A DNA stretch of 64,000 bases from assembly GCA_963821705.1 (NCBI GenBank), contig CAWGEV010000005.1, positions 372,001-436,000 on the forward strand, written 5' to 3'. Below the pieces are notes generated by a model. That model saw nothing but the letters and a program-made list of their open reading frames with translations. It was not told the DNA's origin and did no database searches. Shown here piece after piece: positions 22,639 through 31,315 of this stretch. The position numbers were made by a program, and so were the translations under genes. Position 1 is the stretch's first letter. Every line of letters starts with the position of its first letter. The stretch comes from DASUPK01 sp963821705 (GTDB taxonomy: Bacteria; Actinomycetota; Thermoleophilia; Solirubrobacterales; 70-9).

Positions 22639-23838
22639 ATGGCGAAGATCGTTTGTGTTCTCTACGACGACCCGGTGGACGGCTACCCGCCCGCCTATCC
22701 GCGTGACGACATCCCGAAGATCGAGCGCTACCCCGACGGGCAGACCACCCCGACCCCGAGCGCGATCGACTTCTCGCCGGGCGAGCTGCTCGGCTCCGTA
22801 TCGGGCGAGCTCGGCCTGCGGAAGTTCCTCGAGGACGCCGGCCATGAGCTGGTCGTCACCGCCGACAAGGACGGCGAGGACTCCGAGTTCGACCGCAACC
22901 TCCCCGACGCGGAGGTGGTGATCTCACAGCCTTTCTGGCCCGCCTACCTGACGGCGGAACGGATCGCAAAGGCCCCGGAGCTCAAGCTCGCGATCACCGC
23001 CGGAATCGGATCGGATCACGTCGACCTGCAGGCGGCCATCGACAACGGCATCACGGTCGCCGAGGTCACCTACTGCAACTCGATCAGCGTCTCGGAGCAC
23101 GTGGTGATGATGATTCTGGGATTGGTGCGCAACTACATCCCCTCCTACAAGACGGTCGTCGACGGCGGCTGGAACATCGCCGACTGCGTCTCGCGGGAGT
23201 ACGACCTCGAGGGAATGCAGGTTGGCACGGTAGCCGCCGGACGAATCGGCACCGCCGTTCTCAAGCGCCTGAAGCCGTTCGACGTCGGCCTCCACTACAC
23301 CGACCGCCACCGCCTGCCGTCTGAGGTCGAGAAGGAGCTCGGGGCCACCTTCCACGAGACGACCGAGGAGATGGTCGGTCAGTGCGACGTGGTCACGATC
23401 AACGCTCCGCTCCATCCCGAGACGGAGCATCTCTTCGATGACCGGATGCTCTCGCGGATGAAGCGCGGCGCCTATCTGATCAACACGGCGCGGGGCAAGA
23501 TCTGCGACCGCGACGCGATCGTGGCCGCGCTCGAGTCCGGGCAGCTCGCAGGCTACGCCGGCGACGTCTGGTTCCCGCAGCCGGCGCCGCAGGACCATCC
23601 CTGGAGGACGATGCCATGGCACGGCATGACTCCGCACACCTCGGGTTCGAGCCTCTCGGCCCAGGCTCGCTACGCGGCGGGAACCAGGGAGATCCTCGAA
23701 TGCTGGTTCGAGGGCAAGCCGATCCGCGAGGAGTACCTGATCGCGGCAGGCGGCAAGCTCGCCGGAGCGGGCGCCCACTCCTACAGCGAGGGCTCCGCCA
23801 CCGCGGGCTCGGAGGAGGCCGCGCGCTTCAAGCGGTAG
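22639..23838 (+). CDS. fdh: NAD-dependent formate dehydrogenase (D-2-hydroxyacid dehydrogenase family)
   Basis: The 399-residue enzyme oxidises formate to CO2 with NAD+. It agrees with the methylotroph/Pseudomonas sp. 101 enzyme along its whole length, starting with the diagnostic CVLYDDPVDGYPPAYPRDD. Cofactor loop: GTVAAGRIGTAVLKRL; the Asp of HYTDRHRL points to NAD rather than NADP. Catalytic residues are seen in NTARGKICDRDAI (Arg), FPQPAPQDHPW (Gln) and GMTPHTSGSS (His). The C-terminal GAGAHSYSEGSATAGSEEAA also matches. It has AGGAGG upstream and is the last gene of the gmaS operon, completing C1 oxidation. Confidence 0.95.
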   Translation: MAKIVCVLYDDPVDGYPPAYPRDDIPKIERYPDGQTTPTPSAIDFSPGELLGSVSGELGLRKFLEDAGHELVVTADKDGEDSEFDRNLPDAEVVISQPFWPAYLTAERIAKAPELKLAITAGIGSDHVDLQAAIDNGITVAEVTYCNSISVSEHVVMMILGLVRNYIPSYKTVVDGGWNIADCVSREYDLEGMQVGTVAAGRIGTAVLKRLKPFDVGLHYTDRHRLPSEVEKELGATFHETTEEMVGQCDVVTINAPLHPETEHLFDDRMLSRMKRGAYLINTARGKICDRDAIVAALESGQLAGYAGDVWFPQPAPQDHPWRTMPWHGMTPHTSGSSLSAQARYAAGTREILECWFEGKPIREEYLIAAGGKLAGAGAHSYSEGSATAGSEEAARFKR

Positions 23839-23877
23839 GCCAAGCTGGGACCCTCTGATCCGTGAGGCAGATCCCAC

Positions 23878-24363
23878 ATGAGTGACTCGTCCGCCAGCCG
23901 TGAATCGATCACGCCCGAGGGCATCACCGCCCTGAGGGAGGAGGTCGAGCGCCTGGAGGGCCCGGCCCGGAACGAGATCGCGGCCCGGATCAAGGCGGCC
24001 CGGGATCTCGGCGACCTCAAGGAGAACGCCGAGTACCACATCGCCAAGGACGATCAGGGCCACCTCGAGGCACGCATCAGGCGCCTTCGGGAGCGGCTCA
24101 GGAACGCGACCGTGGTCGATCCGGGCGAAGCACCAGCCGGCGCCTTCGCCTTCGGGCTGACCGCTGAGGTGGTCGACGAGTCGACGGGCAAGGTCAACAC
24201 CTGGACGCTGGTCGGATCGACCGAGGCCGATCTCTCCAAGGGCAGGCTCTCGATCGAGTCGCCGGTCGGGCGAGCGCTGGTGGACACACCGGTCGGCGAG
24301 GCGGTCACGGTCGAGACCCCGCGCGCCGAGAAGTCCTACCGCGTCGAGCGGCTGGTCGACTAG
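23878..24363 (+). CDS. greA: Transcription elongation factor GreA
   Basis: The 161-residue protein rescues backtracked RNA polymerase. The N-terminal coiled coil runs from about residue 9 to 80, and its tip carries the acidic pair in GDLKENAEYHIAKDDQ. The C-terminal FKBP-like domain has the pattern PVGRALVDTPVGEAVTV. It is intact and begins 39 bp after formate dehydrogenase, where the methylotrophy genes stop and housekeeping genes begin. It may be read through from that operon, but I cannot tell. Confidence 0.93.
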   Translation: MSDSSASRESITPEGITALREEVERLEGPARNEIAARIKAARDLGDLKENAEYHIAKDDQGHLEARIRRLRERLRNATVVDPGEAPAGAFAFGLTAEVVDESTGKVNTWTLVGSTEADLSKGRLSIESPVGRALVDTPVGEAVTVETPRAEKSYRVERLVD

Positions 24364-24369
24364 CGGGTC

Positions 24370-24624
24370 TCAGCGCGCGACGGCGCGGATGATCAGCAGC
24401 AGGATCACCGAGCCGCCGATCGCGATCAGCCAGGTACCCAGGTTGAAGAAGTCCTTGATGTGGCCGATCCCGAGCGCGCTGGCGAGGAAGCCGCCGAGCA
24501 GCGCTCCGAGAACGCCGATGGCGGTGGTCCCGATGCAGCCGCCGGGCTCGGTTCGTCCCGGGATCACCGCCCGGGCGATCGTGCCGGCGAAGAGCCCGAG
24601 GATGATCCAGGCGATGATTCCCAT
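24370..24624 (-). CDS. GlsB/YeaQ/YmgE family small membrane protein
   Basis: This 84-residue protein has three hydrophobic stretches (IIAWIILGLFAGTIARAVIP, TTAIGVLGALLGGFLASALG and TWLIAIGGSVILLLIIRAVA) and the family motif PGRTEPGGCIGTTAIG between the first two. It was named as a transglycosylase-associated or stress-response membrane protein; its molecular role is unknown. It is convergent with greA, with only 6 bp between the stops. Confidence 0.88.
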   Translation of the reverse strand: MGIIAWIILGLFAGTIARAVIPGRTEPGGCIGTTAIGVLGALLGGFLASALGIGHIKDFFNLGTWLIAIGGSVILLLIIRAVAR

Positions 24625-24843
24625 CAGCGCTGGCGGGGTGCGGAGTGGTAGCTCAGGTAGCGGAGGACGTGGAGGGCGGCGCTGACGCCTCCTCTGACCG
24701 GTGAGAGCAACCTGTGCATGGGCGCCACTCTATTGGTCGGCGCGGATCCAGGCACCGGTCGAAAGGCGGATTTTGGCTTCACAGCGCCGAAATCCCGCCC
24801 TCTTTGCGGAGGCTGAAACGGCCGCGGCTAGCATGCCCAAGCC

Positions 24844-25569
24844 ATGAGACGGCGGCCGAAGATGCGCAGGTGGGTGCGGTTCCGTGCCCTCAGCGAGCGG
24901 AAGGCGGAGCGGGTCACGGCCGGGCTCGCGATCTTCGCGGCTGCCTCCGCCGGGTCCCTGATCACCGGAGAGGTGGTCCGCATGGCGCGGCGACGCCGCG
25001 AGAGCCGCGAGGCCGACACGCCCGAGGGCTTCGTCGACGCCGCAGGGTACGCGACCCGCGACACGCTCACGGTGGCCCGCCGCGGACTGGTCGCGACGCC
25101 ACACAGCGAGAGGGTGCTCTTCAACATCCTGCAGGGGTTCCTCGGTGCGTTCGCCATCGCCAGGCTCTCGACCTGGGGGATCCGCCGCGGCCGGGGCCCG
25201 TTCCGCAACGTCAGCATCCGCGGGCGTCACATCCATCACTTCGTCCCCGGCATCGTGCTGGCCTTCGGCTCCGCGATCGCCGCGCTCACCAGCCGCGACG
25301 AGGCGGTTGAGTCGGCGCTCTCGATCCCCTTCGGCGTCGGGATGGGTCTGACGATGGACGAGGCGGCGCTGCTGCTCGACCTCCGGGACGTCTACTGGAC
25401 GCGGCAGGGACTGCTAAGCGTGCAGGTCAGCCTCGGGGTGACGGCCACCCTCGCCGCCACGATCCTGGGCCTGCGGATGCTGCGGCGCGGCGAGGAGCGC
25501 GGGATCGAGGAGGGCTTGATCCCGTCCACCGGCGAGCACGGGCTGAGGGCGACCGGGGCTCTCGCCTAG
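24844..25569 (+). CDS. Integral membrane protein of unknown function with HIHH motif
   Basis: The 241-residue protein begins with a basic stretch and a hydrophobic helix (residues 25-42), then a second helix near 105-118, the motif GRHIHHFVPGIVLAFGSAIA at about 130-149, and two more helices up to 215. The His cluster at a membrane border could bind metal, but no function is known to me. A 219-bp gap separates it from the GlsB-like gene; I saw no RNA gene or repeat in it. Its stop overlaps the purA stop by 4 bp on the opposite strand. Confidence 0.75.
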   Translation: MRRRPKMRRWVRFRALSERKAERVTAGLAIFAAASAGSLITGEVVRMARRRRESREADTPEGFVDAAGYATRDTLTVARRGLVATPHSERVLFNILQGFLGAFAIARLSTWGIRRGRGPFRNVSIRGRHIHHFVPGIVLAFGSAIAALTSRDEAVESALSIPFGVGMGLTMDEAALLLDLRDVYWTRQGLLSVQVSLGVTATLAATILGLRMLRRGEERGIEEGLIPSTGEHGLRATGALA

Positions 25570-26876
25570 GCAGCGGCCCTGAGCCGGGGTTCCGCTTCCT
25601 TGCCCATCCAAATGACCTGGTCGCGGCCGGGGCCGACGCCGACGAGACGGACGGGGATGCCGAGGTGGTCGGAGATCGCCGCCAGATAGTCGCGCGCCTC
25701 GGCCGGCAGGTCCTCCTCCCGGCGGCAGCCGCCGATGTCGCCCTCGAAGCCGGGAAGCTCGTCGTACTCGGGCTCGGCCATGTGGATGATCGACTGGTGG
25801 TAGGGGAACTCGTCGAAGACCGCGCCCTCCGGATGGCGGTAGCGGACGCAGACGCGCAGGGGATCGATGCCGGAGAGGACGTCGAGCTTGGTGACCGCCA
25901 GCGCGGACATGCTGTTGAGGCGGACCGCGTAGCGCAGCGCGACCAGGTCGATCCAGCCACAGCGGCGCGGGCGACCGGTGGTCGTGCCCGTCTCGCCGCC
26001 CCGCTCGCGCAGCTGGTCCCCGAGATCGTCCTCGAGCTCGCTCGGGAAGGGCCCGGCGCCGACCCGTGTCGCGTAGGCCTTGGCGATGCCCCAGACCTCG
26101 TCGATGTCGCGCGGGCCGACGCCCGCGCCGATGCAGGCGGCCCCGGCGACCGGGTTCGAGGAGGTGACGAACGGATAGGTGCCATGGTCGAGGTCGAGCA
26201 TCGTGCCCTGGGCGCCCTCGAAGAGGACCGTGCGGTCGGCGTCCAGCGCCTCCCAGCAGAGCCGAGCCGTGTCGGCGATGTGGGGCTCGAGGCGGTGCCC
26301 GTAGGTCAGGTAGGTCTCGACCATCGTGTGGAGGTCGAGCTCCGGGTCCTTCGCGAAGGGCCGCAGCATCTGCTGCTTGGGCTCCATCGCGGCCATGATC
26401 TTCTTGCGAAGGATCTTCGGGTCGAGCAGGTCCTGGACGCGGATGCCCAGGCGGGAGGCCTTGTCCGCGTAGCAGGGGCCGATGCCGCGCCGGGTCGTGC
26501 CGATCTCGAGCTTGCCCAGCCTGAGCTCGCCGGCCGTGTCGAGCTTCACGTGGTAGGGCATGATCAGGTGGGCGTTGGCGGAGATCCGCAGGCCGCCGAC
26601 GTCGATGCCGCGGTGGCGGAGCTCCTCGATCTCGCCGGTCAGGACGGCGGGGTCGATCACCACGCCATTGCCGATCGCGCAGGTCTTGCCGGGGTAGAGG
26701 ATCCCCGACGGGATCAGGTGGAACTTGAAGGTCTCGCCGTCACGGATGATCGTGTGGCCGGCGTTGTTTCCGCCCTGAAAGCGGATCACGAGGTCCGCCT
26801 GCTCGGCGAGCAGGTCGGTGACCTTTCCCTTTCCCTCGTCGCCCCACTGGGCGCCGACTATGACGATTCCAGGCAC
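25566..26876 (-). CDS. purA: Adenylosuccinate synthetase
   Basis: The 436-residue enzyme joins IMP and aspartate with GTP in AMP synthesis. GAQWGDEGKGKVTDLLAE at residues 8-25 is the GTP loop, RFQGGNNAGHTI follows with the catalytic His, and GTTRRGIGPCYADKASR and VTSSNPVAGAACIGAGVGP are further family blocks. The GTP-binding TKLDVLSG is near residue 312. It is intact and is the last gene of the rpsF-ssb-rpsR-rplI-dnaB-dnaC run, 58 bp after the loader gene. Confidence 0.96.
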   Translation of the reverse strand: MPGIVIVGAQWGDEGKGKVTDLLAEQADLVIRFQGGNNAGHTIIRDGETFKFHLIPSGILYPGKTCAIGNGVVIDPAVLTGEIEELRHRGIDVGGLRISANAHLIMPYHVKLDTAGELRLGKLEIGTTRRGIGPCYADKASRLGIRVQDLLDPKILRKKIMAAMEPKQQMLRPFAKDPELDLHTMVETYLTYGHRLEPHIADTARLCWEALDADRTVLFEGAQGTMLDLDHGTYPFVTSSNPVAGAACIGAGVGPRDIDEVWGIAKAYATRVGAGPFPSELEDDLGDQLRERGGETGTTTGRPRRCGWIDLVALRYAVRLNSMSALAVTKLDVLSGIDPLRVCVRYRHPEGAVFDEFPYHQSIIHMAEPEYDELPGFEGDIGGCRREEDLPAEARDYLAAISDHLGIPVRLVGVGPGRDQVIWMGKEAEPRLRAAA

Positions 26877-26934
26877 GGCGCCAGATTATGAGGGTCGCGA
26901 GACGCCCCCGATGGGCGGTCGGGCCGCCTGACGC

Positions 26935-27720
26935 CTAATGGTCGAGCGGCCCCAGGCCGCCGCGCAGCGCGGTCCCGCCCGCGGAGCTCTCCCTGAGCGA
27001 GCCGGCGGCGTCGGCCGAGACGCGCATGCGCCGGTCCTCGTCGAAGAGGGGCAGCGGGTCGCCGCACATCTCGACCAGGCGGGAGACGACCCTGGCAGCG
27101 ATCTGCTCCTCGAGCTCGTGCTCCTCGAGATTCGTGGTGACCACGAGGGAGCGCTGCGCCTCGTAGCGCTCGTTGACGAGGGCGTAGAGCTGCTCCAGGA
27201 CCCACTCGGTCCGGTTCTCGGCGCCGAGGTCGTCGATGTGGAGCAGGTCGACGGTCGCCAGGCGCTCGAAGAGCTCCGAGTAGGACTGTTCTCCGGCCTC
27301 CGCGTCGAAGGTGCGGCGGATCCGGGAGAGGAGCTTGGGCAGCGAGTAGATGGCGACCGAGCGGCCGCCCTCGAGCGCGAGTCGCGAGACCAGCATGGCG
27401 AGGGTGGTCTTGCCGGTGCCGGAGCTGCCGTAGAGCCATAGCCCGCGCCCGGTGTCGATGTTGCGCTCGATCGAGTCGCAGTAGTCGCGGACCCGCCGGA
27501 CGACGATCTCGTTCATCTGGGTGACCGGCGGACGGTCGAAGGAGACGCCGCGGTACTTGGCCGGGATCACGGAGTCGATGCCCCGCAGCCGCGCCTTCGC
27601 GACCATCTGCCCGCGGCACTCGCACGGGCGCGCGACGTCCTCGGGGCCGAGGATCCAGCCCGAGCCGTCGCAGATGCCGAGCCGGCAGGGCTGACGCTCG
27701 CCGGATCGCGCCGCGCTCAA
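26935..27720 (-). CDS. DnaC/DnaI-type replicative helicase loader ATPase
   Basis: The 261-residue AAA+ protein probably loads the neighbouring DnaB helicase. A Cys-rich N-terminus (PCRLGICDGSGW, then ARPCECRGQM) looks like a zinc site as in DnaI. Walker A is LWLYGSSGTGKTTLAMLV near residue 100, and Walker B is DLLHIDDLGAE; NERYEAQRSLVVTTNL is the sensor 1 region. I choose the TTG at 27720, one base after the dnaB stop; longer frame upstream lies within dnaB. The adjacency to dnaB supports the loader role. Confidence 0.85.
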   Translation of the reverse strand: MSAARSGERQPCRLGICDGSGWILGPEDVARPCECRGQMVAKARLRGIDSVIPAKYRGVSFDRPPVTQMNEIVVRRVRDYCDSIERNIDTGRGLWLYGSSGTGKTTLAMLVSRLALEGGRSVAIYSLPKLLSRIRRTFDAEAGEQSYSELFERLATVDLLHIDDLGAENRTEWVLEQLYALVNERYEAQRSLVVTTNLEEHELEEQIAARVVSRLVEMCGDPLPLFDEDRRMRVSADAAGSLRESSAGGTALRGGLGPLDH

Positions 27721-27721
27721 C

Positions 27722-29230
27722 TCAGAAGGCCCCCGCGTCGGCGTCGGGCTCGTCGAGGCCGTGCTCGGCGACGTCCTCCAGCGGCGGGCCCTCACCGGCC
27801 GGCTGCTCGACCGGCTGCTGGCCCCGGGCCCGGTCGGCGAACTTCGGATAGTGCTCGAGGAAGACCAGGTTGACGGTTCCGACCGGTCCGTTGCGGTGCT
27901 TGGCGAGGATGAGCTCCGCACCGCCCGGGTCCTCCGAGGCCTCCTTGTTGTAGTACTCGTCGCGGTAGAGGAAGCCGACCAGGTCGGCGTCCTGCTCGAT
28001 CGAGCCCGACTCGCGCAGGTCCGAGAGAATCGGCCGCTTGTCGGGGCGCTGCTCCGGGGCACGGGAGAGCTGGGAGACCCCGATCACGGGCACGTTCAGC
28101 TCGCGGGCGAGGATCTTGAGGCCGCGGCTGAACTGCGCGACCTGCTCCACGCGGTTCGCGCGCGGATCGTCGCTCCGCATCAGCTGCATGTAGTCGACGA
28201 TGACGAGGCCGAGGCCCTCGTGGCCGCGCCCGCGCTCCTGGGCGTGCAGCCGCCTCGCCTTGGCGCGCAGCTCGAGCAGGCCGAGGTCGGAGGAGTCGTC
28301 GATCCAGAGCGGGGCGGATTCGAGCTGGTTGCAGGCCTTCACGACCTTCGGCCAGTCCTTGCTCGCGACCCTGCCCTTCCGCAGCCGGTCGGAGGAGATC
28401 CGGGACTGCGAGCCGATGAAGCGGTGGGCGAGCTCCATCTCCGACATCTCCAGGGAGAAGAGGGCGACCGGCTTCTGGTGCTTCATCGCCACGTTCTGCG
28501 CGAAGTCGCAGACCAGTGTGCTTTTACCCATCGCTGGCCTTGCCGCGATCACGATCAGGTTGCCGGGCTGGAAGCCGCCGGTCTTGTCGTCGAGGTCCCG
28601 GAAGCCGGACGGGGTCCCGGTGATCTCCGAGTCGCCGCTGGCCAGCTTCTCGAGTTTGTCGATCTCGTCGTGGAGGATCGCGCTGATCTCGCGGAAGTCG
28701 TCGGCCTGCTCCTGGTTCGCCACCTGGAAGAGCAGACGCTCGGCGTTCTCCACCAGCGCCCTCGGCTCGCCCTCACGCTCGACGATCGACTGCTGGATCT
28801 GCTTGGCGGTCGCGTCGAGGCGCCTGAGCAGCGAGTTCTGCTTGACGATCTGCGCATAGTGCTTGGCGCTGCCCGGGGCCGGGACCTTCGCCGCGAGGCT
28901 GGCTACCACGTCCCGGCCGCCGACCTCCTCGAGCTGGCCCCGCTGCGCCAGGGCCTCAGACACCGTGAGGACGTCGACCGGGTCGGTGTTCTCGTTGAGG
29001 CGGATGATCGCCTCGTAGATCGTGCGGTGGCGGTCGCGGTAGAAGTCGTCGACGCGCAGGTGGACGTCGAGCATCACGGGGTCGATCGTCGACTGCGAGA
29101 CCATCATCGCCCCGAGTACGGACTCCTCGGCCTCCAGGTTCTGGGGCGGGACGATGGTGGGTTTTCCGTTGGTCGCCAAGTGCTCTGTTCGCGCAGGGAA
29201 GGGTCCGGCCTTCGGCCGCTCTCCACTCAA
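27722..29230 (-). CDS. dnaB: Replicative DNA helicase DnaB
   Basis: The 502-residue hexameric helicase has an N-terminal domain starting VPPQNLEAEESVLGAMM at about residue 28 and a RecA-type C-terminal domain with Walker A AARPAMGKSTLVCDFAQ, Walker B-like LVIVDYMQLM and the downstream ISDLRESGSIEQDAD region. The end is acidic, as usual. No intein is present. A 171-bp gap before it (with rplI upstream) carries a hairpin. Confidence 0.96.
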   Translation of the reverse strand: MSGERPKAGPFPARTEHLATNGKPTIVPPQNLEAEESVLGAMMVSQSTIDPVMLDVHLRVDDFYRDRHRTIYEAIIRLNENTDPVDVLTVSEALAQRGQLEEVGGRDVVASLAAKVPAPGSAKHYAQIVKQNSLLRRLDATAKQIQQSIVEREGEPRALVENAERLLFQVANQEQADDFREISAILHDEIDKLEKLASGDSEITGTPSGFRDLDDKTGGFQPGNLIVIAARPAMGKSTLVCDFAQNVAMKHQKPVALFSLEMSEMELAHRFIGSQSRISSDRLRKGRVASKDWPKVVKACNQLESAPLWIDDSSDLGLLELRAKARRLHAQERGRGHEGLGLVIVDYMQLMRSDDPRANRVEQVAQFSRGLKILARELNVPVIGVSQLSRAPEQRPDKRPILSDLRESGSIEQDADLVGFLYRDEYYNKEASEDPGGAELILAKHRNGPVGTVNLVFLEHYPKFADRARGQQPVEQPAGEGPPLEDVAEHGLDEPDADAGAF

Positions 29231-29358
29231 GTCTGGATAGGGGCCCGGCGGATTCCCGTTCGCCCCGTTGTGGAACTAAATCCGCACGAGCCCGACTAGA
29301 AAATCACAGGCCGTCGCGGGCCGCAGGGGAGTTGCGGCTATTTGCGGGCGCCACATTC

Positions 29359-29377
29359 CAGGCACGATTCGTGCCTG
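29359..29377. terminator. Hairpin between rplI and dnaB
   Basis: CAGGCACG and CGTGCCTG form a perfect 8-bp stem with loop ATT in the gap between rplI (stop at 29402) and dnaB (start 29230). There is no clear T run behind it on either strand, so it may attenuate transcription within the operon, protect an RNA end, or be a regulator site. Confidence 0.4.
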
Positions 29378-29401
29378 ACGCAGAACCGCCGTTTTTGCGC
29401 C

Positions 29402-29857
29402 TTACTCCTTCGCCTCGGCCACGATCGTCTTGACCGAGGCGGTGACGCCGCCACCGACCTCGACGTCGACCATGTAGGTGCCGGTCTCGCGGATCGGCTC
29501 CTCGAGCCGGATCTTCTTGCGGTCCACCTTCAGGCTGCGGGCGGCCTGGATCGCCTCGGCGATCTCGGCGGACGTGACCGAGCCGAAGAGCTTGCCGTCC
29601 TCGCCGGCGCGGTGGTTGATCGTCAGGACGGTCTTGGAGAGAAGGGCGGAGGTCTCCCCGGCGCGCTCGGCGGCCTGCTTCTCGGCCTCGGCCTCCCGCT
29701 CGCGCTTGCGCTGGGCCTCCTCGAGGGCGCCCTTGGTGGCGGGCTGGGCCAGCCTGCGCGGGATCAGGTAGTTCCGGAGGTAGCCGGGCGAGACGTCGAT
29801 CGCGGTGCCGGCCTCGCCGAGGCCCTCCACGTCCTTGAGCAGAACGGCCTGGGCCAT
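29402..29857 (-). CDS. rplI: Ribosomal protein bL9
   Basis: The 151-residue protein begins with the bL9 signature around GEAGTAIDVSPGYLRNYLIP at residues 15-34, then a long charged helix (EEAQRKREREAEAEKQAAER) linking to the C-terminal domain with VTSAEIAEAIQ and KIRLEEPIRETGTY. It starts 4 bp after the rpsR stop in the ribosomal operon. It is intact and of normal length. Confidence 0.96.
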   Translation of the reverse strand: MAQAVLLKDVEGLGEAGTAIDVSPGYLRNYLIPRRLAQPATKGALEEAQRKREREAEAEKQAAERAGETSALLSKTVLTINHRAGEDGKLFGSVTSAEIAEAIQAARSLKVDRKKIRLEEPIRETGTYMVDVEVGGGVTASVKTIVAEAKE

Positions 29858-29861
29858 CGGC

Positions 29862-30131
29862 CTAGCGCTCGCCGACGTAGGGCAGCAGGGCGAGCTCGCG
29901 GGCGCGCTTCACGGCCAGCGCGAGCTGCTGCTGGTGCTTCCGGGAGAGCCCGGTGACGCGGCGGGAACGGGTCTTGCCGCGGTCCGAGATGAACCGGCGC
30001 AGCAGGTTCAGGTCCTTGTAGTCGATCTGGTCGACGTTGATCCGGGTGTACTTGCGCGGCCGCCCGCGGTCGGTGAGACCCCGGCGCCTGCGCCCGCCGG
30101 TCTGGGTCTGCTGTCGCTGCTGTCGCGCCAT
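29862..30131 (-). CDS. rpsR: Ribosomal protein bS18
   Basis: The 89-residue protein begins MARQQRQQTQTGGRRRR at ATG 30131. The family core INVDQIDYKDLNLLRRFIS and GKTRSRRVTGLSRKHQQQ is complete, ending in LALLPYVGER. Longer open frame upstream has no family sequence and is rejected. No zinc cysteines are present near the N-terminus. Confidence 0.95.
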   Translation of the reverse strand: MARQQRQQTQTGGRRRRGLTDRGRPRKYTRINVDQIDYKDLNLLRRFISDRGKTRSRRVTGLSRKHQQQLALAVKRARELALLPYVGER

Positions 30132-30255
30132 GAACGGCGGCGAATGGTAGCGATGGCGGGCGCCCGAGGCCGACCTCTCCAGCCGCGGAACTCTTCCTCG
30201 CCGGCAACGCCCGGCGCGTGCTCGGCCTCGACGGCGCCTGAGAGCGTCGCTGCAG

Positions 30256-30726
30256 CTAGAACGGGATGTCGTCGTCCGAGCCGCCGCCCGAGCTGACGGT
30301 CGCGCCCTCGAAGTCCGAGGTGTCGGCCGGGACGTCGGAGCTCGGCTGGAAGGTGCCGTTGCCGCCCCCACCGCCCGCGTTGTCGGAGCGCGAGCCGAGG
30401 AACTGGACGCTGTTGGCGATGATCTCGACGGCCTGGCGCTTGGAGCCGTCCTGGGCCTCCCACTCGCGCCAGTCGAGCCGCCCTTCGACGGCGACCGGAC
30501 GCCCCTTGGAGAGGTAGTTGGCGCAGTTCTCTCCCTGCGCGCCCCAGACGGTGACGTCGAAGTAGTTGGGCTTGTCGACCCACTCGCCGGACTGGCCGTC
30601 CTTGCGGCGGCTGTTGACGGCCACTCGAAGCTTGCAGACCGACGTTCCGCTGGGAGTCGAGCGCAGCTCGGGATCCTTGGTCAAATTACCCGTGAGGGCG
30701 ACAATATTGATGTTCGAAGCTGCCAC
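30256..30726 (-). CDS. ssb: Single-stranded DNA-binding protein
   Basis: The 156-residue protein has an OB fold starting NINIVALTGNLTKDPELR, with FDVTVWGAQGENCANYLSKG in the middle. A Gly-rich linker near residues 117-122 leads to the acidic tip DDDIPF, which docks partner proteins. It lies between rpsF and rpsR as in most bacteria, with gaps of 114 and 124 bp; I saw no additional gene in either gap. Confidence 0.96.
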   Translation of the reverse strand: MAASNINIVALTGNLTKDPELRSTPSGTSVCKLRVAVNSRRKDGQSGEWVDKPNYFDVTVWGAQGENCANYLSKGRPVAVEGRLDWREWEAQDGSKRQAVEIIANSVQFLGSRSDNAGGGGGNGTFQPSSDVPADTSDFEGATVSSGGGSDDDIPF

Positions 30727-30840
30727 TGGTTGAACTCCTCTTTCCTTTCGATTCCGAACGTCGATCTTAAGTCGCGACGCGGCGGGTTCTCTCCCCTCTC
30801 GGGAAGAAACGCCGGAAACTGCGGATCGCGGAGGTCGGAG

Positions 30841-31239
30841 CTAATCGTCGCGATCTTCGCGGCGCGGGCGCCGCTCGCGATCGCCGCGCTCCGGGCGGCC
30901 GTCCCCGACCATCGCCGGGCGCTCCGCGACGGGCGGCGGGTTCGCCGGCGCGTCGGGCTCGACCTTGAAGATCCGGAAGCGCAGCACGCCGTCCGCGATC
31001 TTCAGGTTGTGGTCCAGCCGCTCGAGCAGCGCCGGCTCGCCCTGGAAGCGGTAGAAGCGGTAGTCGGCCTCGTTCCGCTGGCGGATCTCGTAGGCAAGCT
31101 TGCGGATTCCCCAGACGTCGGCACGGTCGAGCGTCCCCGCGCCCTCGATCTGCTGGCGCACGTCGCTCGCGACCTTCTCCCGCGCCTCATCGGTCGCCTC
31201 GGGGTCGAGCATGAGCACAAGTTCGTAGTGCCGGTTCAC
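30841..31239 (-). CDS. rpsF: Ribosomal protein bS6
   Basis: The 132-residue protein starts MNRHYELVLMLDPEATDEAR and has the core VWGIRKLAYEIRQRNEADY and FRFKVEP-like beta strands. The C-terminal 40 residues are a charged Pro/Arg/Asp-rich extension ending RREDRDD. It heads the rpsF-ssb-rpsR-rplI operon. The 76-bp gap to the divergent gene at 31316 should contain the operon promoter. Confidence 0.95.
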   Translation of the reverse strand: MNRHYELVLMLDPEATDEAREKVASDVRQQIEGAGTLDRADVWGIRKLAYEIRQRNEADYRFYRFQGEPALLERLDHNLKIADGVLRFRIFKVEPDAPANPPPVAERPAMVGDGRPERGDRERRPRREDRDD

Positions 31240-31315
31240 AGCGACGCGCGACTATAGCGGCCCTTTGGCACGGTCGTGGCGGGGAGAACGGCCCCTGACG
31301 CACGCTCAAGCCACA

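Noticed and set aside
24625..24843. An RNA gene in the gap before the HIHH membrane protein
   Set aside because: A GGTAGCTCAGG-like stretch near 24646 recalls a tRNA D arm, but no acceptor, anticodon or T arm can be built around it.
27761..29299. A 512-codon open frame on the + strand opposite dnaB
   Set aside because: It is exactly antisense to an intact dnaB, has no family sequence and reflects the third-position GC bias of high-GC DNA.
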